This document shows positions 10,851 to 22,124 of a stretch of DNA of 64,000 nucleotides, piece after piece. The DNA is from Chinchilla lanigera (lineage: Eukaryota > Chordata > Mammalia > Rodentia > Chinchillidae). The first letter of the stretch is position 1, and every line of letters starts with the position of its first letter. The stretch spans positions 7,921,506-7,985,505 of the forward strand of contig NW_004955475.1 of assembly GCF_000276665.1 (NCBI RefSeq), written 5' to 3'. Below the pieces are notes generated by a model that was not told the origin of the DNA, did no database searches, and saw only the letters and a list, made by a program, of their open reading frames with translations. Made by a program: the position numbers and the translations under genes.

Positions 10851-12714
10851 TCTTAGTTCCTTTTCTGGTTGTTGAGACAAAATATCCAACACCCACAGTT
10901 GAAGAAGAAAAGGTTTATTTGGCTCACAGTTTGCAGAGGTTTCAATCCATAATCAGCTGGCTCCAAGGCAGGGTGGCATGACAGATGGCCTCATACAGGA
11001 GAAATACTCATGATGGGCAGAAGGTAGCAGAGCAACAAGGGACCTTAACAGCATCTTTCTGCAGCTCTTATACTCTATCTAGGCTACCAGGATTAGGGTG
11101 GTGCCAAACTAATCAGCAGACTGATTTAGTAATCACCCACTCTTCATTCTAGCACCCTTAATTCTAGCATTGCACCGTGAATCAATCACACACTCTAGAT
11201 TCAGCTGCCTCCGGCAAAAGCCCCACCTATGACTGCATGAGGATTTGGGGGACATCTAGATACAAACTATAACATTCTGCCCCTGGCTGACCAAAGACTC
11301 ACATATATCCCTTTACACAAAAGGCATTTTAGTCTACCTCCAAGAGTTGCCAAAGTCCTAACAGTTTCATACTTGCTGAAAAGTCCAAGTCCCAAGTCTT
11401 CTCTGAGATTAAGGCAAATTCTTAGCTGTGAGCCCCTGTACAAATGAAAAGAAAGCTAAACATTTCCAAAATACTATGGCACAAAGTAAACATTACCATT
11501 TCAAAAGATACAAATAAGGGGATACAAAGGAATGGGACCAAAGCAAGTCCAAAATCCAGCAGGGCAAATATTAACTCCTATACCTCCATGTCCAGCATCT
11601 GAAGCAATCTCCTGCAAGATATGAACTCCAAAGGGGTTGGGTGGCTCTGCCTCTACAGCACTTTTGGTGATTGTAGCTCTCATGGCTTCTTTCTTTGGCT
11701 GGCTTTGCTCACAGCTTACAGCTTTCCTTGGATGATCCATGTTCCTAGTTTCTCCAATTTTCTGAGATCTCCACTGCACTGTCAGCTTCACACTCACACC
11801 TTCACATATTGCCCTCTCAGGGGCACACGGCTGGGCCTTCTAGGCCTTCTTCTGAAATCTGGGTGGAATCCTTACTGACCCCACAACTCTTCCATCTTGC
11901 ATACACCTAAAACCAGCACCATGTGGATGATGCCAAGGTCTGCTGTCAGCTGCAGCAGTAGTCAGGCTTCCTTCTCTCTTTGCTGTAGGAGTCCAGTACC
12001 ACATCCTGAGGAATAACTTCCATAGCCTGCCGCCATTCTGGAACATGCTGCTCTGTGGCTTTCTTCTCAAAGCAAAGTCTTTCCCTTTTGCAATTTTGAG
12101 GCGGCAAAGGTAGAGTCCTGCTACTTCTTGTGGAGCCCTCAGGCCATCTATTCTATTCTCCTCTTCCTTCTCAGCAATCAAGATCTCCTCTGCGCTATCT
12201 TTGCAGTCCATAGCTTTACTGGAGCTTCCTTTCTAAACAAACTCACAGTGTTTTAAATCATTCTGCGGGCATCTTTTCTCTTGATTCTCAACATAGATCT
12301 GGCTAAAAGCCCTCAATAGTAGTCATGCCACTGCCTCAACATTAGACTGCCTTCCATATCTTCTGTAAGAATAATGAGTCTGCCACCCTTAATCTCAAGT
12401 CTCAGGCAGTCTCTGGACACAAGCAAAATGTACATAAACTTTCTGCCAAGGCATAACACACATCATGTGGAGTCCAACAACCAATGTAGTCCTTCTTCCC
12501 AGAAGAAAACTCCTGAGCCTGGTCTGTGCCGGCAGGAGTTCTATCAGCCTTCTGGTCTTCTGAGCTCTGAACAGAATCTCTCATCAAGTACAGCCTAAGG
12601 TGTTCCAGCTCTACTTTTTCAGCTAGCATCTCCAAACCTATCTAAACTCTCCCCATAATCCAGTCCCAAAGGCTTCTGAACCAGATGGTCAGGTATAGTC
12701 ACAGTAATGACCCC

Positions 12715-12734
12715 ACTTCTCTGATACCAAATTC
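12715..12734 (-). promoter_or_regulatory. Primer-binding-site-like sequence of the MaLR
   Basis: Minus strand 'tttggtatcagagaagtgg', immediately inside the 5' LTR, where reverse transcription would be primed. The assignment comes from position and the family pattern. Confidence 0.6.
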
Positions 12735-13117
12735 TGTATTAGTTACTTTTTTCATTGCTGAGACAAAATATTCAACACTAAAAGTTAAGGAGAACAGGCT
12801 TATTTAGATTAGTCTGCAGAGGTTTCAGTCCATAACTGGCTGGCTCCAAGGCATGGTGGCTTGGCAGAGGGCCATCACCAAGAACAGTTCGTGCCCACAA
12901 CATAGCAAAAGCAATGAAAAGAAGACAAGCCTCTTTCTGTCCCCTACATTTTATCCAGGTACTGGGATTAAGGTAGTGTCAAACCAATCGGTGTCCTGAT
13001 TTAGTAATGACACATCCTTAATTCCAGAATCACACACTCAAGACTCAGTCACCTCTGAAAAATCCCCACCTATGACCACATTAGGCTTTGGTGATGGACA
13101 TCTAAACACAATCAGTA

Positions 13118-13221
13118 GGGGGCTGGGGATTTAGCTCAGCGGCAAAAGCGCCTGCCTGGCAAGCGCAAGGTCGTGAGTTCGGTTCCCGGTACCGGAGGAA
13201 AAAAAAAAAAAAACAAAAAAA
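13118..13221 (+). mobile_element. ID SINE, young subfamily, in the MaLR LTR end
   Basis: 'ggggctggggatttagctca' to 'ggttcccggtaccgg' with a poly(A)/C tail. Perfect 14-bp duplication aaacacaatcagta at 13104-13117 and 13222-13235. It is the last event in this nest. Confidence 0.95.
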
Positions 13222-13240
13222 AAACACAATCAGTAACAAA

Positions 13241-13345
13241 CGTTATAGGTTTTCTTGTGGGGATTAAATGAATTAATATAGATAAGAGTGCTTAGAACAG
13301 TACCTGTAAGGACATATATGTAAATACAGTAAATGCTTGTAATTT
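13241..13345 (+). repeat. MIR SINE, right piece
   Basis: 'gtggggattaaatgaattaa' then 'gtgcttagaacagtacctgt' is the MIR 3' end. It continues 10735-10850 in the same orientation, so the MaLR landed inside this MIR. Confidence 0.75.
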
Positions 13346-13469
13346 ACAAACTGATTAGGGAACACCAGGTAAATCAGTTCAACTACCTTGAAATGAGTGA
13401 CTTGACCTATAAAATGATAGTTGGAGAGGCATTACAAGAAAAGAAAATTACACACCATTCTTTCACATA

Positions 13470-16092
13470 AATATAGGTACAAAAAAAATCAACAAAATAT
13501 TAGTAACCAAATCCAGCAAAGTATAAAAAAATCATGTTATAATCAGGTGGAGTTTACTCTACATATGAAGGGTTGGTTTAACATTCAAAAATCAATGTAA
13601 TCTATCACATCAACAGGCTAAAAAGAAAGCCATGTAGTCATATCTGCAGATATAAGAAAAGTATTGAACAAAATACCTACTTATGATAAAAACTCAAGAA
13701 AACTAAAGGGGAACTCTCAAAGTTAATAAAGCACATCTACTAAAAACCTACAGCTAACATTATAATGATGAGAAACCAGCCACTTTCCCACTAACACTAG
13801 GAACTCAGCAAGGATGTGTTCTCTTGCCAGTCCTTTTCAACTGGAAGGCCTAGATAACACAAAAAGACAATTAAAAGTAGTGAAATCTACACAGATTGGA
13901 AAAGAAGAAATAACACTTTCTGTAGAAAATCCTTCCAAATCAATAAAAATCTCCTGGAATTAAAATGTGATTATAGCAAGTTTGTAGAATATGTAATTAA
14001 TATACAAAAGCCAATTACCTTCTTATATTCCCAAAATAAGCAACTGGAATTTGAAATTAAAAGCACAATGCCATGTTCATTAGCACCAAAATAGTAATAC
14101 TAACATATAACTCTAACAAAATATACACAAGATCTATAAGAGGAGAGCTATAAAACCTTTATTGAAGAAATCAAAGAGCTAAATAAATGAAGAACTATTA
14201 TATACATGCATAAGAAGACCCAATATTGTCACCATGTGAGTTTTTCCCAATTGAATCAATTCAATTCCAGTGAAATTTTGGAAAGTTATTTTGTGGATAT
14301 TGACAAATTAATAGTACAGTTAATATCTAAAGATAAAAGATCCCAAATAGTCAACAGAAAATTGGAGCAGAAGAAAGATCAAAGTCAGAGGACTGACACT
14401 TCTTGACTTAAAACTTACTGTAAAGCTTCAGGAATCTAGGAAGTGTGGTACTGATGAAAAAACAAAGAGATCAATAAGACAGAGTAGACGGCCCAGAAAA
14501 AGACCCACCCATAGAGTGTCAACTGAACCTTGACAAAGGAGCAGGAGAAATTCAGCTGGAAAAGGAGATGCTTTCAACAAATGATGCTGGACAAATGAAC
14601 ATCTATATGCAAAAAAATTAAAGGTACAAATTTTACACTTTTCATAAAAATTTAGTCAAAATTGACCATAGACCTAAATGTAAAACATGAAACTGTAAGA
14701 CCACAGAGGATTACATGGAAGAAAATACACATGACCTTGGGATTGGTGATCATTTTTGAAATAAAACATCAAAATTATGATTCATGAAAGTAAAACTGGA
14801 CAAGCAGGATTTTACTAAAATTGAAAACTTCTACTCTACAAAAGCCACTATTCAGATAATAGAAAGACAAAGTACAGTTTAGGAAAAAATGTTTGTGAAA
14901 AAAATCTGATTATTGACAGACATCCAAAATATATAAACTGTTAAAACTCAACAATGTGAAAACAACCAATTTAAAAATAGACAAAAATCTGGACAGACAA
15001 GTCATCAGAGAAGATACACAGCAAATAAGCATATGAAAAAATACTTAACGTTGTTCATATGCCATTAGGGAATTACAAACTAAAACAATAATGAGATACA
15101 CACCTATATACACACTTTTAAAGCGAAGTCTAAAATTTCAAAACATTCACAATATCAAATGCTGGCAGAGATGCTGAGCAACAAGAATGTTCAGTTATTG
15201 CTAGTGGAATGCCAAATGGTATAACCCCTATAGAAAAGAATTCAGCAGTTTCTTACTAAATTAAACAGTATTACCATATTATCCAGCAATCACACTCCAT
15301 GGCATTGACTCAAACTGAACATTTATGTTTACATCAAAACCTACACATGATGCTGCATACATTGGCATGCCCCTGTAATCCCAGCTACCAGGGAGGCTGA
15401 AACTGGAGGACTGCAAGTTTGAGGCCAGCCTGGGCAACTTAGCAAGCTATCTCAAAATAAGAAAGAACTGGGGATGTAGCTCAGTTGTACAGTACCCTTG
15501 GGTTTGATCCCCACTACCACAGAAAAAGAAAAAAAAAAAAACTCTACACACAAATGTTTATAGTGCCTTTACACATAATTGGAAATAACCAGAGTATCCT
15601 TCAATAGATAAGTGGATAAATAATCTGTGGTATATTCAGAAAATGGAATAGATCTCAATAACAGATAAATGAGTAAATGACCTATCAAGCCAGTCATAGC
15701 AAACCTTTTAGAGCCTTCAGTGATATAAACAGCCCACTGCACCATACGTGCCATAGGTTCACTATATTGTATCAAGCCATGAAAAGACACAGAGGCACCT
15801 TAAAGGCACATTGCTAAGGTAAAGAGCCCAATCTAAAAAAGCTACGTACTGTATAATTACAACTATAGCAGTCTAGAAATGCAAAACCAAGAAGAGAGTA
15901 AAACTTTAGTTGTTGTCAGGGGCTCTGAGGGAGGGAAGGCAGGATGAATAGATGGTACACAGCAGGGAATTCTGAGCACTGAAACCATTCTGTATGACAT
16001 GCATGACACTGCAATAGTAGATACATATTATTATGCACTTACCAAAGATCTGAGCATGAACAATACAAAGAGTGGACTCCAATGTAAGTTAT
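13470..16092 (+). mobile_element. Old L1 (L1M-like) ORF2 3' part and 3'UTR, degenerate
   Basis: The text follows the ORF2 reverse-transcriptase region ('catcaacaggctaaaaag', 'aactcagcaaggatgtgttc') through the C-terminal part ('caaatgctggcagagatgct') to the 3'UTR. Many stops and frameshifts; no coding capacity. A dimeric SINE (15345-15540) and a younger L1 (16093-17059) interrupt it, and it resumes at 17060. Confidence 0.85.
15345..15545 (+). mobile_element. Dimeric SINE, B1-dID type
   Basis: 'gcccctgtaatcccagctac' then 'ttgaggccagcctgggcaac', linker, then ID arm 'aactggggatgtagctcagt' and a poly(A) tail. Inserted in the old L1. Confidence 0.85.
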
Positions 16093-17059
16093 ACCCTCAA
16101 ATCTAAAGACCCAAGTAAAAAATGGATACCTGAAATGAACATACATCTCTCATATGAAGAAGTACAAATGGCTAATAAATACATGAAAAAAAAGTTCAAC
16201 ATCACTGGCCATTTGAGAAGTATAAACCAAAACAACAGTGAGATTCCATCTCACTCCAAAAGAATGGGTATCATCAAGACATCAAGCAATAACAAATGAC
16301 GGAAACGCTGCAAGGAAAAAGGAACCCTTCTCCATTGTTGCTAATACTGTAAACTAATATAACCACTATGGAAATCAGTATTAAGATTCTTCAAAAAACT
16401 AAATATAGAAATTCCATTTGAGCCAGCTACTCCCCTTCTAGGTATCCTCCCAAAAGAGTTAAAGAAATCATACCACAGTGATATATGCATACCCATGTTT
16501 ATAGCAGCACAATTCACAATAGCTAAATCTTGCAAACAGCCTATACGTCCATCACCAGATGAATGGATAAAGAAAATGTATCTATACACACTGGAGTACT
16601 ACTCTGCCATAAAAAAGTAAAAACTTGAGTCATTTGTAGGAAAATAGATGCACTTGAGATTACACAATGTTAATCAAAATAATTCAGACACATAAGCTTA
16701 AATACTGCATGGTCTCTTATGAACTAATATATATATGAACTAAAAGTCAGATAATTGGAAAAGGGAGAAAAAAGTATTATTAAAATCCAGCACAGGTAAT
16801 GTACCTAAAAGTGTACCTTGACTTATTACAATTGTCTTACCTGTTTTATGTGTTCTTTGGCCTATTAGTCCAGTTTTCAATCTGTACAGACGATAATTAA
16901 CTTCATAGAGTCTTACGAATAAATGAATCTGATACTAAAAAAGGAGGGTGGAGGACATGGGAAAAAAGAACTGAAATGTGTTACTACATGTACCAATTCC
17001 CTACAGGGAATGTAATCACTATGTACTGCAAACAGGTAATGATAAAAGTCAAAATAAAT
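16093..17059 (+). mobile_element. Younger, 5'-truncated L1 inserted in the old L1
   Basis: ORF2 C-terminal region ('caaatctaaagacccaa', 'catcactggccatttgagaa', 'gatgaatggataaagaaaat') then the 3'UTR. A near-perfect duplication, aatgtaagttat at 16081-16092 and aatgtaaactat at 17060-17071, marks the insertion. The host L1 reads continuously across it. Confidence 0.85.
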
Positions 17060-17250
17060 AATGTAAACTATAGACTATAGTTAATAATAACACATTGATA
17101 TTGACTCACCAACAATAACAAATGCATCACACTAATGTGAGATGTTAACATTAGGAAAAACCTAAGAAGTGTGTTGTGGGAGTACATGAGGAATTTTTGC
17201 CTTTTGCCTCAATTTTTCTGTGAAACTGAAACTACTTGAAAAAACTGAAT
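17060..17250 (+). repeat. Old L1 3' end, right piece
   Basis: 'gactatagttaataataaca', 'cacactaatgtgagatgtta' and 'caatttttctgtgaaactga' are the terminal words of L1MA/MB-type 3'UTRs, continuing 13470-16092. Confidence 0.75.
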
Positions 17251-17439
17251 TGTTTTTAAAAGACCATCTGAGCCAATCCGGAGACTTAAATATTGACTGG
17301 GAGGTGGAGGATATTAATAAATTATCAGCAATTTATATTGAGTATAATGATGTTGCAGTGACCATATATACTCAATCCCTATCAGATGTACACAGAAGTA
17401 GTTATGAGTATGATGGCATAATTTGATTTTGTCGTAAAA

Positions 17440-17700
17440 TACTGTGAGAAAAATATTGTGTACATTAAGCAGTTGGGTGGGAATACCTGAAATGAGGTAG
17501 AAAAAAATGTTGGGTGATAGAAACAGAGTTTATTTACTAGAGTCTATGGTTTTACGTATGTTTGAAAATTTCCATAATTGGGCCAGGGATATAGTTCAGT
17601 GGCATAAGCACCTGCCTGGCAAGCGCAAGGTCCTGAGTTCAATTCCCAGTCCAAAAAAAAAGAAAAAAAATTGGTCAGAAAATTTCCATAATGAAGTTTT
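17440..17700 (+). repeat. Old L1M 3' end split by an ID
   Basis: The 'gtatgtttgaaaatttccat' terminal motif is interrupted by an ID SINE and repeated on its far side as the target duplication. Confidence 0.55.
17580..17677 (+). mobile_element. ID SINE
   Basis: 'gggccagggatatagttcag' to 'gagttcaattcccagtcc', then an A-rich tail. Perfect 15-bp duplication gaaaatttccataat at 17564-17578 and 17678-17692. Confidence 0.92.
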
Positions 17701-18315
17701 AAAAGTGTGTGGGTTGAAATACAAGAACACAAAGGTTCCTTCTGGAGCCACAGTTCTTTGACTCAGAAGCCTGACACACACCCAGTTCTTACTCAGTGTA
17801 GGAGGCTGAGATTCCGCAACAATTACTAAAAACATATCCTTTATCAATCTCTACCATTCACCCACAGGAACAGACTGTCATGAAATTTTCTCTGGGACCT
17901 TTTGACAACTCAGCACTGGCTTTGGACACTGGATGTTTTCATAATCTCTCATTCCATCAGTTCAACAGCAAGTATCTTTGATGGGATGTTTGCAGACTGT
18001 GGTATCACTATGACTTTAAATTTCCTTTCAAATGATTACTTTTACATATTCGTGTCTTAGCCACAGCAATAACACTTCCTCCTATAATCTATTGCAATCT
18101 GTTTTATTTTTGTACTTTATAGTTAATATAGTGGGAAATTGGTTTTTAAAGCAGTAACATACAACACTGATTTCAAAACCTTACAAATTCCACAGCCTTA
18201 AGAAGTCTAAATAATCACAGACTGCTTCAAATATACCTGTCTTTAGCAAAGGTGATCCTTCTACTTCCATCAGGATGGAATTCAGATTCTCCACTAGAGG
18301 GTCAATTTAAATTAA
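17700..18315. other. Unassigned stretch
   Basis: AT-moderate sequence with no recognisable repeat or exon. Confidence 0.4.
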
Positions 18316-18317
18316 AT

Positions 18318-18671
18318 GTGGGCTAAACCTGTCTCAATACATAGTGAATTACAACTTCACTACTATATAAAACTGTAAAACTAACTGTAAATTATATTCT
18401 TGTAATAAGTAGTCAGGTTTCAGCCAATCACAGAAACCAAGCATTGGCTGCCATAATAGACCGTGTCCATATAAGCATCTTCACACCTGTAACCAACTAG
18501 TATGTTTCTATATGTCACTTCTGTTTTGTTCTATAAATACTGTCTGCCTGCATTGTTGAGTGGCACTTTCTGAACCTTGCCTGGTTCTGATTGATAGCCT
18601 AATTCAAGAATCATTCCCTGCTCAAATAAGCACTGCCAAACTTAATTTGCCTAAGGGTTTTCATTTAACAA
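18318..18671 (+). mobile_element. Probable solo LTR (ERV, class uncertain)
   Basis: It runs from tgtgggctaaacc to 'gggttttcatttaaca' (TG...CA). Promoter-like words occur in order: CCAAT at 18424, a TATA-type 'ctataaatac' at about 18531, and an AATAA-type signal 'caaataagcac' at about 18623 near the 3' end. No internal region is attached. The family was not recognised. Confidence 0.55.
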
Positions 18672-18749
18672 GAGTAAATGGTACGAACAGTTGAAAGAAT
18701 TACTAAGTGAAAGCTAAGAGAAAATCCTAGGCAGCGGTTAAGGGGTCAG

Positions 18750-18885
18750 AGTTTAGTTTTCTGCATGTGATCATTTACATTTAAATTTATTTAAATTAAA
18801 AATTCATTTCCTCAGTCACATTAGTGACATTTCAAATGCTCAGTAGCCACATATACCTAATGGCTGTATTGGAAAGAACACACAG
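18750..18885 (+). repeat. hAT-Charlie (MER3/MER58-like) fragment
   Basis: 'aaaattcatttcctcagtca', 'gtgacatttcaaatgctcag' and 'tagccacatatacctaatgg', followed by 'tgtattggaaagaac', match the right end of these DNA transposons. Confidence 0.65.
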
Positions 18886-18904
18886 ACAACATTTATATAA
18901 CCTC

Positions 18905-19142
18905 AGAAAGTTCTACTGGCGCTAGAACACTATGGTTAAGACCTTTGGAGTCAGAACAAATTTCCACTAAATGCTCCTCAATCATCTAATCCCTGTGACT
19001 GTGGGTAGTTTATCTAACATCTCTCTAATCATTACTCTCATCTATGAAATGTGAGTGCCAACAGTATATACTTCACAGAGTAAGGGAGAGGATTGGGGAA
19101 ATAATACATACAATAAAAAGCTTCAGCTATTATTACTGCTCC
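18905..19142 (+). repeat. MIR SINE
   Basis: 'gttaagacctttggagtcag', 'gtgggtagtttatctaacat', 'catctatgaaatgtgagtgc'. Nearly full-length MIR order. Confidence 0.75.
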
Positions 19143-19189
19143 GTGCACAAGACTTCCAAATTACAATAAAGAAATAAATGTAACCACTG

Positions 19190-19450
19190 CTCTCAAATAA
19201 ACATACACTCTAATAGAGGAAAAAGGCATTAAAACCAGTAAAATATAATAGTACACTATTTCAGATATAGGAATAATGCCACCCCTCAAGAGAGTCATCC
19301 GCAGGCTTTACAAAAGAGGAGATATTTGAACAGAGACTGAAAGGGCATGTAGGAGTTGACTAGGTACCAACATTGAGAAAACATTCCAAGCAGAAAGAAA
19401 CAATGTTAGCAACAGTGTAATAGAACGAAATAGCCCAGTTCTCCATTTAT
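19190..19450 (-). repeat. L2-like fragment
   Basis: 'ctctaatagaggaaaaaggc', 'atttgaacagagactgaaag' and 'acattccaagcagaaagaaa' resemble antisense L2. The boundaries are soft. Confidence 0.5.
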
Positions 19451-19809
19451 CATGGAGAAGCTGGGACAAGAGCAGTACACCAACTGGGTAGGGACATGTT
19501 TAATATAAAGCAGTCTCAGAAAAAAAAAAAAAAACACCAATAGTAAGCAAAAATTTCAGGATGTACCAGCAGACATGAAGCAATCAGCATTTTGTTCCTC
19601 TTCCAAAAACAGCTGTGCTCTCCTCCTCACTCAACATTAGGCATGTCTCTCTAGAGAAGGACAACATCCAGCTGCTACCTTTCCATCAGCTACAGATTCA
19701 CCAAAGAGAACCATGCTGATATAATTCTACACACCCACAATCATAAACAAGGTTTGCGCTGAGAAGGGAAAATATCAGCAGAGCCACTTCTCTCCAAGAA
19801 GTAAAAGAA

Positions 19810-20040
19810 AAACCTAGCATTTGGTGTACATCTACCACATGCCCGTCACTACCCTCAGAAGTGATGCCGCATGTCACACTCTAAAACCAGTCTAGGGAGT
19901 AACTTTCGCATTTTTAAGTGTTCTAAGACTATTCTGCTCACAGTTTAAATAGCTTCCCAGGGTCTCACGGTGAGAAAACAAGTTGGCTTTGAATCCTATA
20001 CTCATGCTCTTAGAAGTCACCCAATTTATACTGCTAGACT
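19810..20040 (-). repeat. MIR SINE
   Basis: Antisense order: 'tctaccacatgcccgtcact', 'acagtttaaatagcttccca', 'gagaaaacaagttggctttg', 'atactcatgctctta'. Confidence 0.65.
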
Positions 20041-20079
20041 TTAGCAAATTTTTCTCAAGGAAAAAGAAAAAAAGACTCA

Positions 20080-20175
20080 AAAGCGAGGGGTCTAGTTCAG
20101 TGGTGCGGTGTTTGCTTAGCATATGTGAGGCCCTGGGTTTGATTCCCAGCACCACCACAAAAAAAAAAAAAAAGT
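20080..20175 (+). mobile_element. ID SINE, older subfamily
   Basis: 'gaggggtctagttcagtggt', then 'gaggccctgggtttgattcc', then 'cagcaccacc' with poly(A). Confidence 0.8.
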
Positions 20176-20354
20176 AAAGAAAAATAAGATCCCTAAATAT
20201 CCTACTTTCTCCTTTTCTCTCCACTTTGAACACACTGCTAACACACATCTAACACACCTGCAACACTCAGAGATTAGCAAGGGAGTATTAATAAGGCAAA
20301 GTCCTACCTGTAGAAGACAACTGGGCTCCTCACAGCAGGGTACCCAGAATAAGA

Positions 20355-20490
20355 ATAAGGGACTCGGATTCCAGATTTGGTTGATATAACTTCCTACATA
20401 CCCATGAGCAAGTCATTTGCCATTTTCTGGGCCTGTGTTGCCCCAAAAGCAAGATATAAAGCCTAAACCAGATGAGAACTGGTGATAGCA
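20355..20490 (+). repeat. MIR SINE fragment
   Basis: 'ggactcggattccagatttg', 'catgagcaagtcatttgcca' and 'ttttctgggcctgtgttgcc' fit the MIR core. Confidence 0.55.
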
Positions 20491-20599
20491 ATACTCCTAC
20501 TGGAGTGAAGTTAGTATGGATTCAAAATTGTTTATTATAAATATAGGATGTTAAAAATCATCTCCATGATAACCACAAATATGTTTAAAAAATACTTAA

Positions 20600-20770
20600 G
20601 AGCCAGGCATGATGGTGCATGCCTGTAATCCCAGAACAAGGAGGCTGAGGCAGGAGGATCAAGAGTTTGAGGCCAGACAGGGCTACATAGCTACATAACA
20701 AGTTCAAGCCAGCCTGGACTAAATAGCAACACCCTGACTCAAGATAAAAAAATTAAAAAAAAAAAAACTA
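20600..20770 (+). mobile_element. B1-like SINE
   Basis: 'gccaggcatgatggtgcatg' with the doubled middle ('gacagggctacatagc' and 'agcctggactaaatagc') and a poly(A) tail. Confidence 0.88.
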
Positions 20771-21261
20771 GGCTTAGGGCTAAAAAACCAAATGAACAAA
20801 TAAAAACACATAAAAAGAAGTGAGAGGGTAGTTCAAGTGGTTCACTACAAGAAAGTCAACTAAATACAGCAGAAGGAAGTAATGGAGGAAATGAGTGACA
20901 AAAAAGTTATTATTTAATACAGAAGGAAACAAATAGCAAAATGGCTGACATCCTTCTTCATCAGTAATTACTGCAAATGTAAGTGGAAAAGGTAGACAGA
21001 GAATAATTTTTTTAAAGTGGCCAACTCTGTTATCTATTACAGACTTGCTTTAGATCCAAAGACAGAAATAGATCGAAAGTAAATAAATGGAAAACGATGT
21101 TTTATGCACAGAGTAACTCAAAGAGACTTGAGATGGTTATGCTAATATTCGACAAGAAACTTTAAGACAAAACTCAGCAAGGAGACCAAATACTTTCAAT
21201 GGATTAAAAATAGCCTGTTCAAGAAATGGAGCTGGGGTAACCGGATTTCATATCAAAAGAA

Positions 21262-21301
21262 CCTTTAATAGCTGCAGGGTACCCTGCAGCTATTTATTCT
21301 G
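21262..21301. repeat. Perfect 28-bp palindrome in a 40-bp insert
   Basis: The palindrome at 21267-21294 has a half-site aatagctgcagggt followed by its exact reverse complement. The 40-bp insert is flanked by 8-bp direct repeats caaaagaa at 21254-21261 and 21302-21309. It interrupts otherwise continuous L1 text. Confidence 0.85.
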
Positions 21302-21536
21302 CAAAAGAATGAATCTGGAACCCTGCCTGACATCATTTACAAACACAAACGTAAAATGTATTAAACCTAAATGAAGAGCTAAAACCATAAAAATCATTGA
21401 ATAAAACATAAGGGTAAATCTGTATCACCTTAGTTTTGGCAAGAGATTCTGAGATACCAAAAGTACAGTCAACCACAAAAAGACATAATTTGACTTTATC
21501 TCAATTAAAAATTGTGCATCAAAAGACATCATCAGG

Positions 21537-21612
21537 CCTGGGACATAGCTCAGCGGTACAAGCGCCTGCCTGGCAAGTGCAAGGTCCTGCATTCGATTGC
21601 TGGTACCAAAAA

Positions 21613-21647
<35 letters not shown>

Positions 21648-21648
21648 A
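21537..21648 (+). mobile_element. ID SINE with (AAAT)n tail
   Basis: 'gggacatagctcagcggtac' to 'ttcgattgctggtacc', then about ten AAAT units (21609-21648). 'acatcatca'/'gcatcatca' flank it. Confidence 0.9.
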
Positions 21649-21803
21649 AAGCATCATCAAAAAAGTGAAAAGATAACCTTACAGAATAGGAGAAAATGTT
21701 TGGAAATCACATATCTGGTAAGGGTTTAATAACCAGATTATGTAAAGAACTCTTATAACTCAACAATGAAAATACAAACAACCCAACTTAAGAGTGGGCA
21801 AAG

Positions 21804-21945
21804 AAGCCAGGCGTGGTGGCGCATACCTGTAATCCCAGCACTCAGGAGGCTGAGGCAGGAGGATCGGTGAGAGTTCAAGACCAGCCTTGGCTACAAAGTG
21901 AGCTCAAGGCCAGCCTGTCTCAAAAAAAAAAAAAAAAAAAAAAAG
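21804..21945 (+). mobile_element. B1-like SINE
   Basis: 'gccaggcgtggtggcgcata' with 'gaggcaggaggatcgg' and a 22-A tail. 'agagtgggcaaagaa'/'agattgggcaaagaa' flank it as a duplication. Confidence 0.92.
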
Positions 21946-22124
21946 ATTGGGCAAAGAAGTTGGATAGGTCTCCAAAGAAAATATAGAAAGGACCAATAGG
22001 CATAATAAAAAGACGGTTATCACTAGTAATTAGAGAAATGAACATAAAAACTTTAACAAGATACTACTTCACACCTACTGGGATGATTCTAATTGACAAA
22101 CTAGGAAAACAGCAGAGCAGTGAA

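Larger units (their letters stand above)
10850..13240 (-). mobile_element. Complete ERVL-MaLR element (LTR-internal-LTR), antisense
   Basis: Two related LTRs lie in the same antisense orientation: 10850-11274 and 12735-13117, the second with its last few bases after a SINE, about 13236-13240. They flank about 1.46 kb of internal sequence. Next to the right (5') LTR, the minus strand reads 'tttggtatcagagaagtgg', which fits the leucine-tRNA-type primer site of ERVL/MaLR elements. Next to the left (3') LTR is a purine-rich 'ccaggggcagaa'. The internal region has no gag/pol-like frame, as expected for MaLR, which relied on ERVL proteins. Flanks 'aactt'/'aacgt' may be a 5-bp target duplication. 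The LTRs differ substantially, so it is not recent. Confidence 0.85.
20860..22120 (+). mobile_element. Old L1 ORF2 fragments with internal loss
   Basis: 20980-21230 reads as ORF2 endonuclease-region text ('agatccaaagacagaaatag', 'gctaatattcgacaagaaac'). From 21232 it jumps to the late ORF2 region ('gagctggggtaaccggattt'). An ID (21537-21650), a B1 (21806-21945) and a 40-bp palindromic insert (21262-21301) interrupt it. No coding capacity. Confidence 0.75.

Noticed and set aside
11621..12635. Several short frames on both strands between the MaLR LTRs
   Set aside because: MaLR internal regions do not encode retroviral proteins, and no gag or pol motif is visible.
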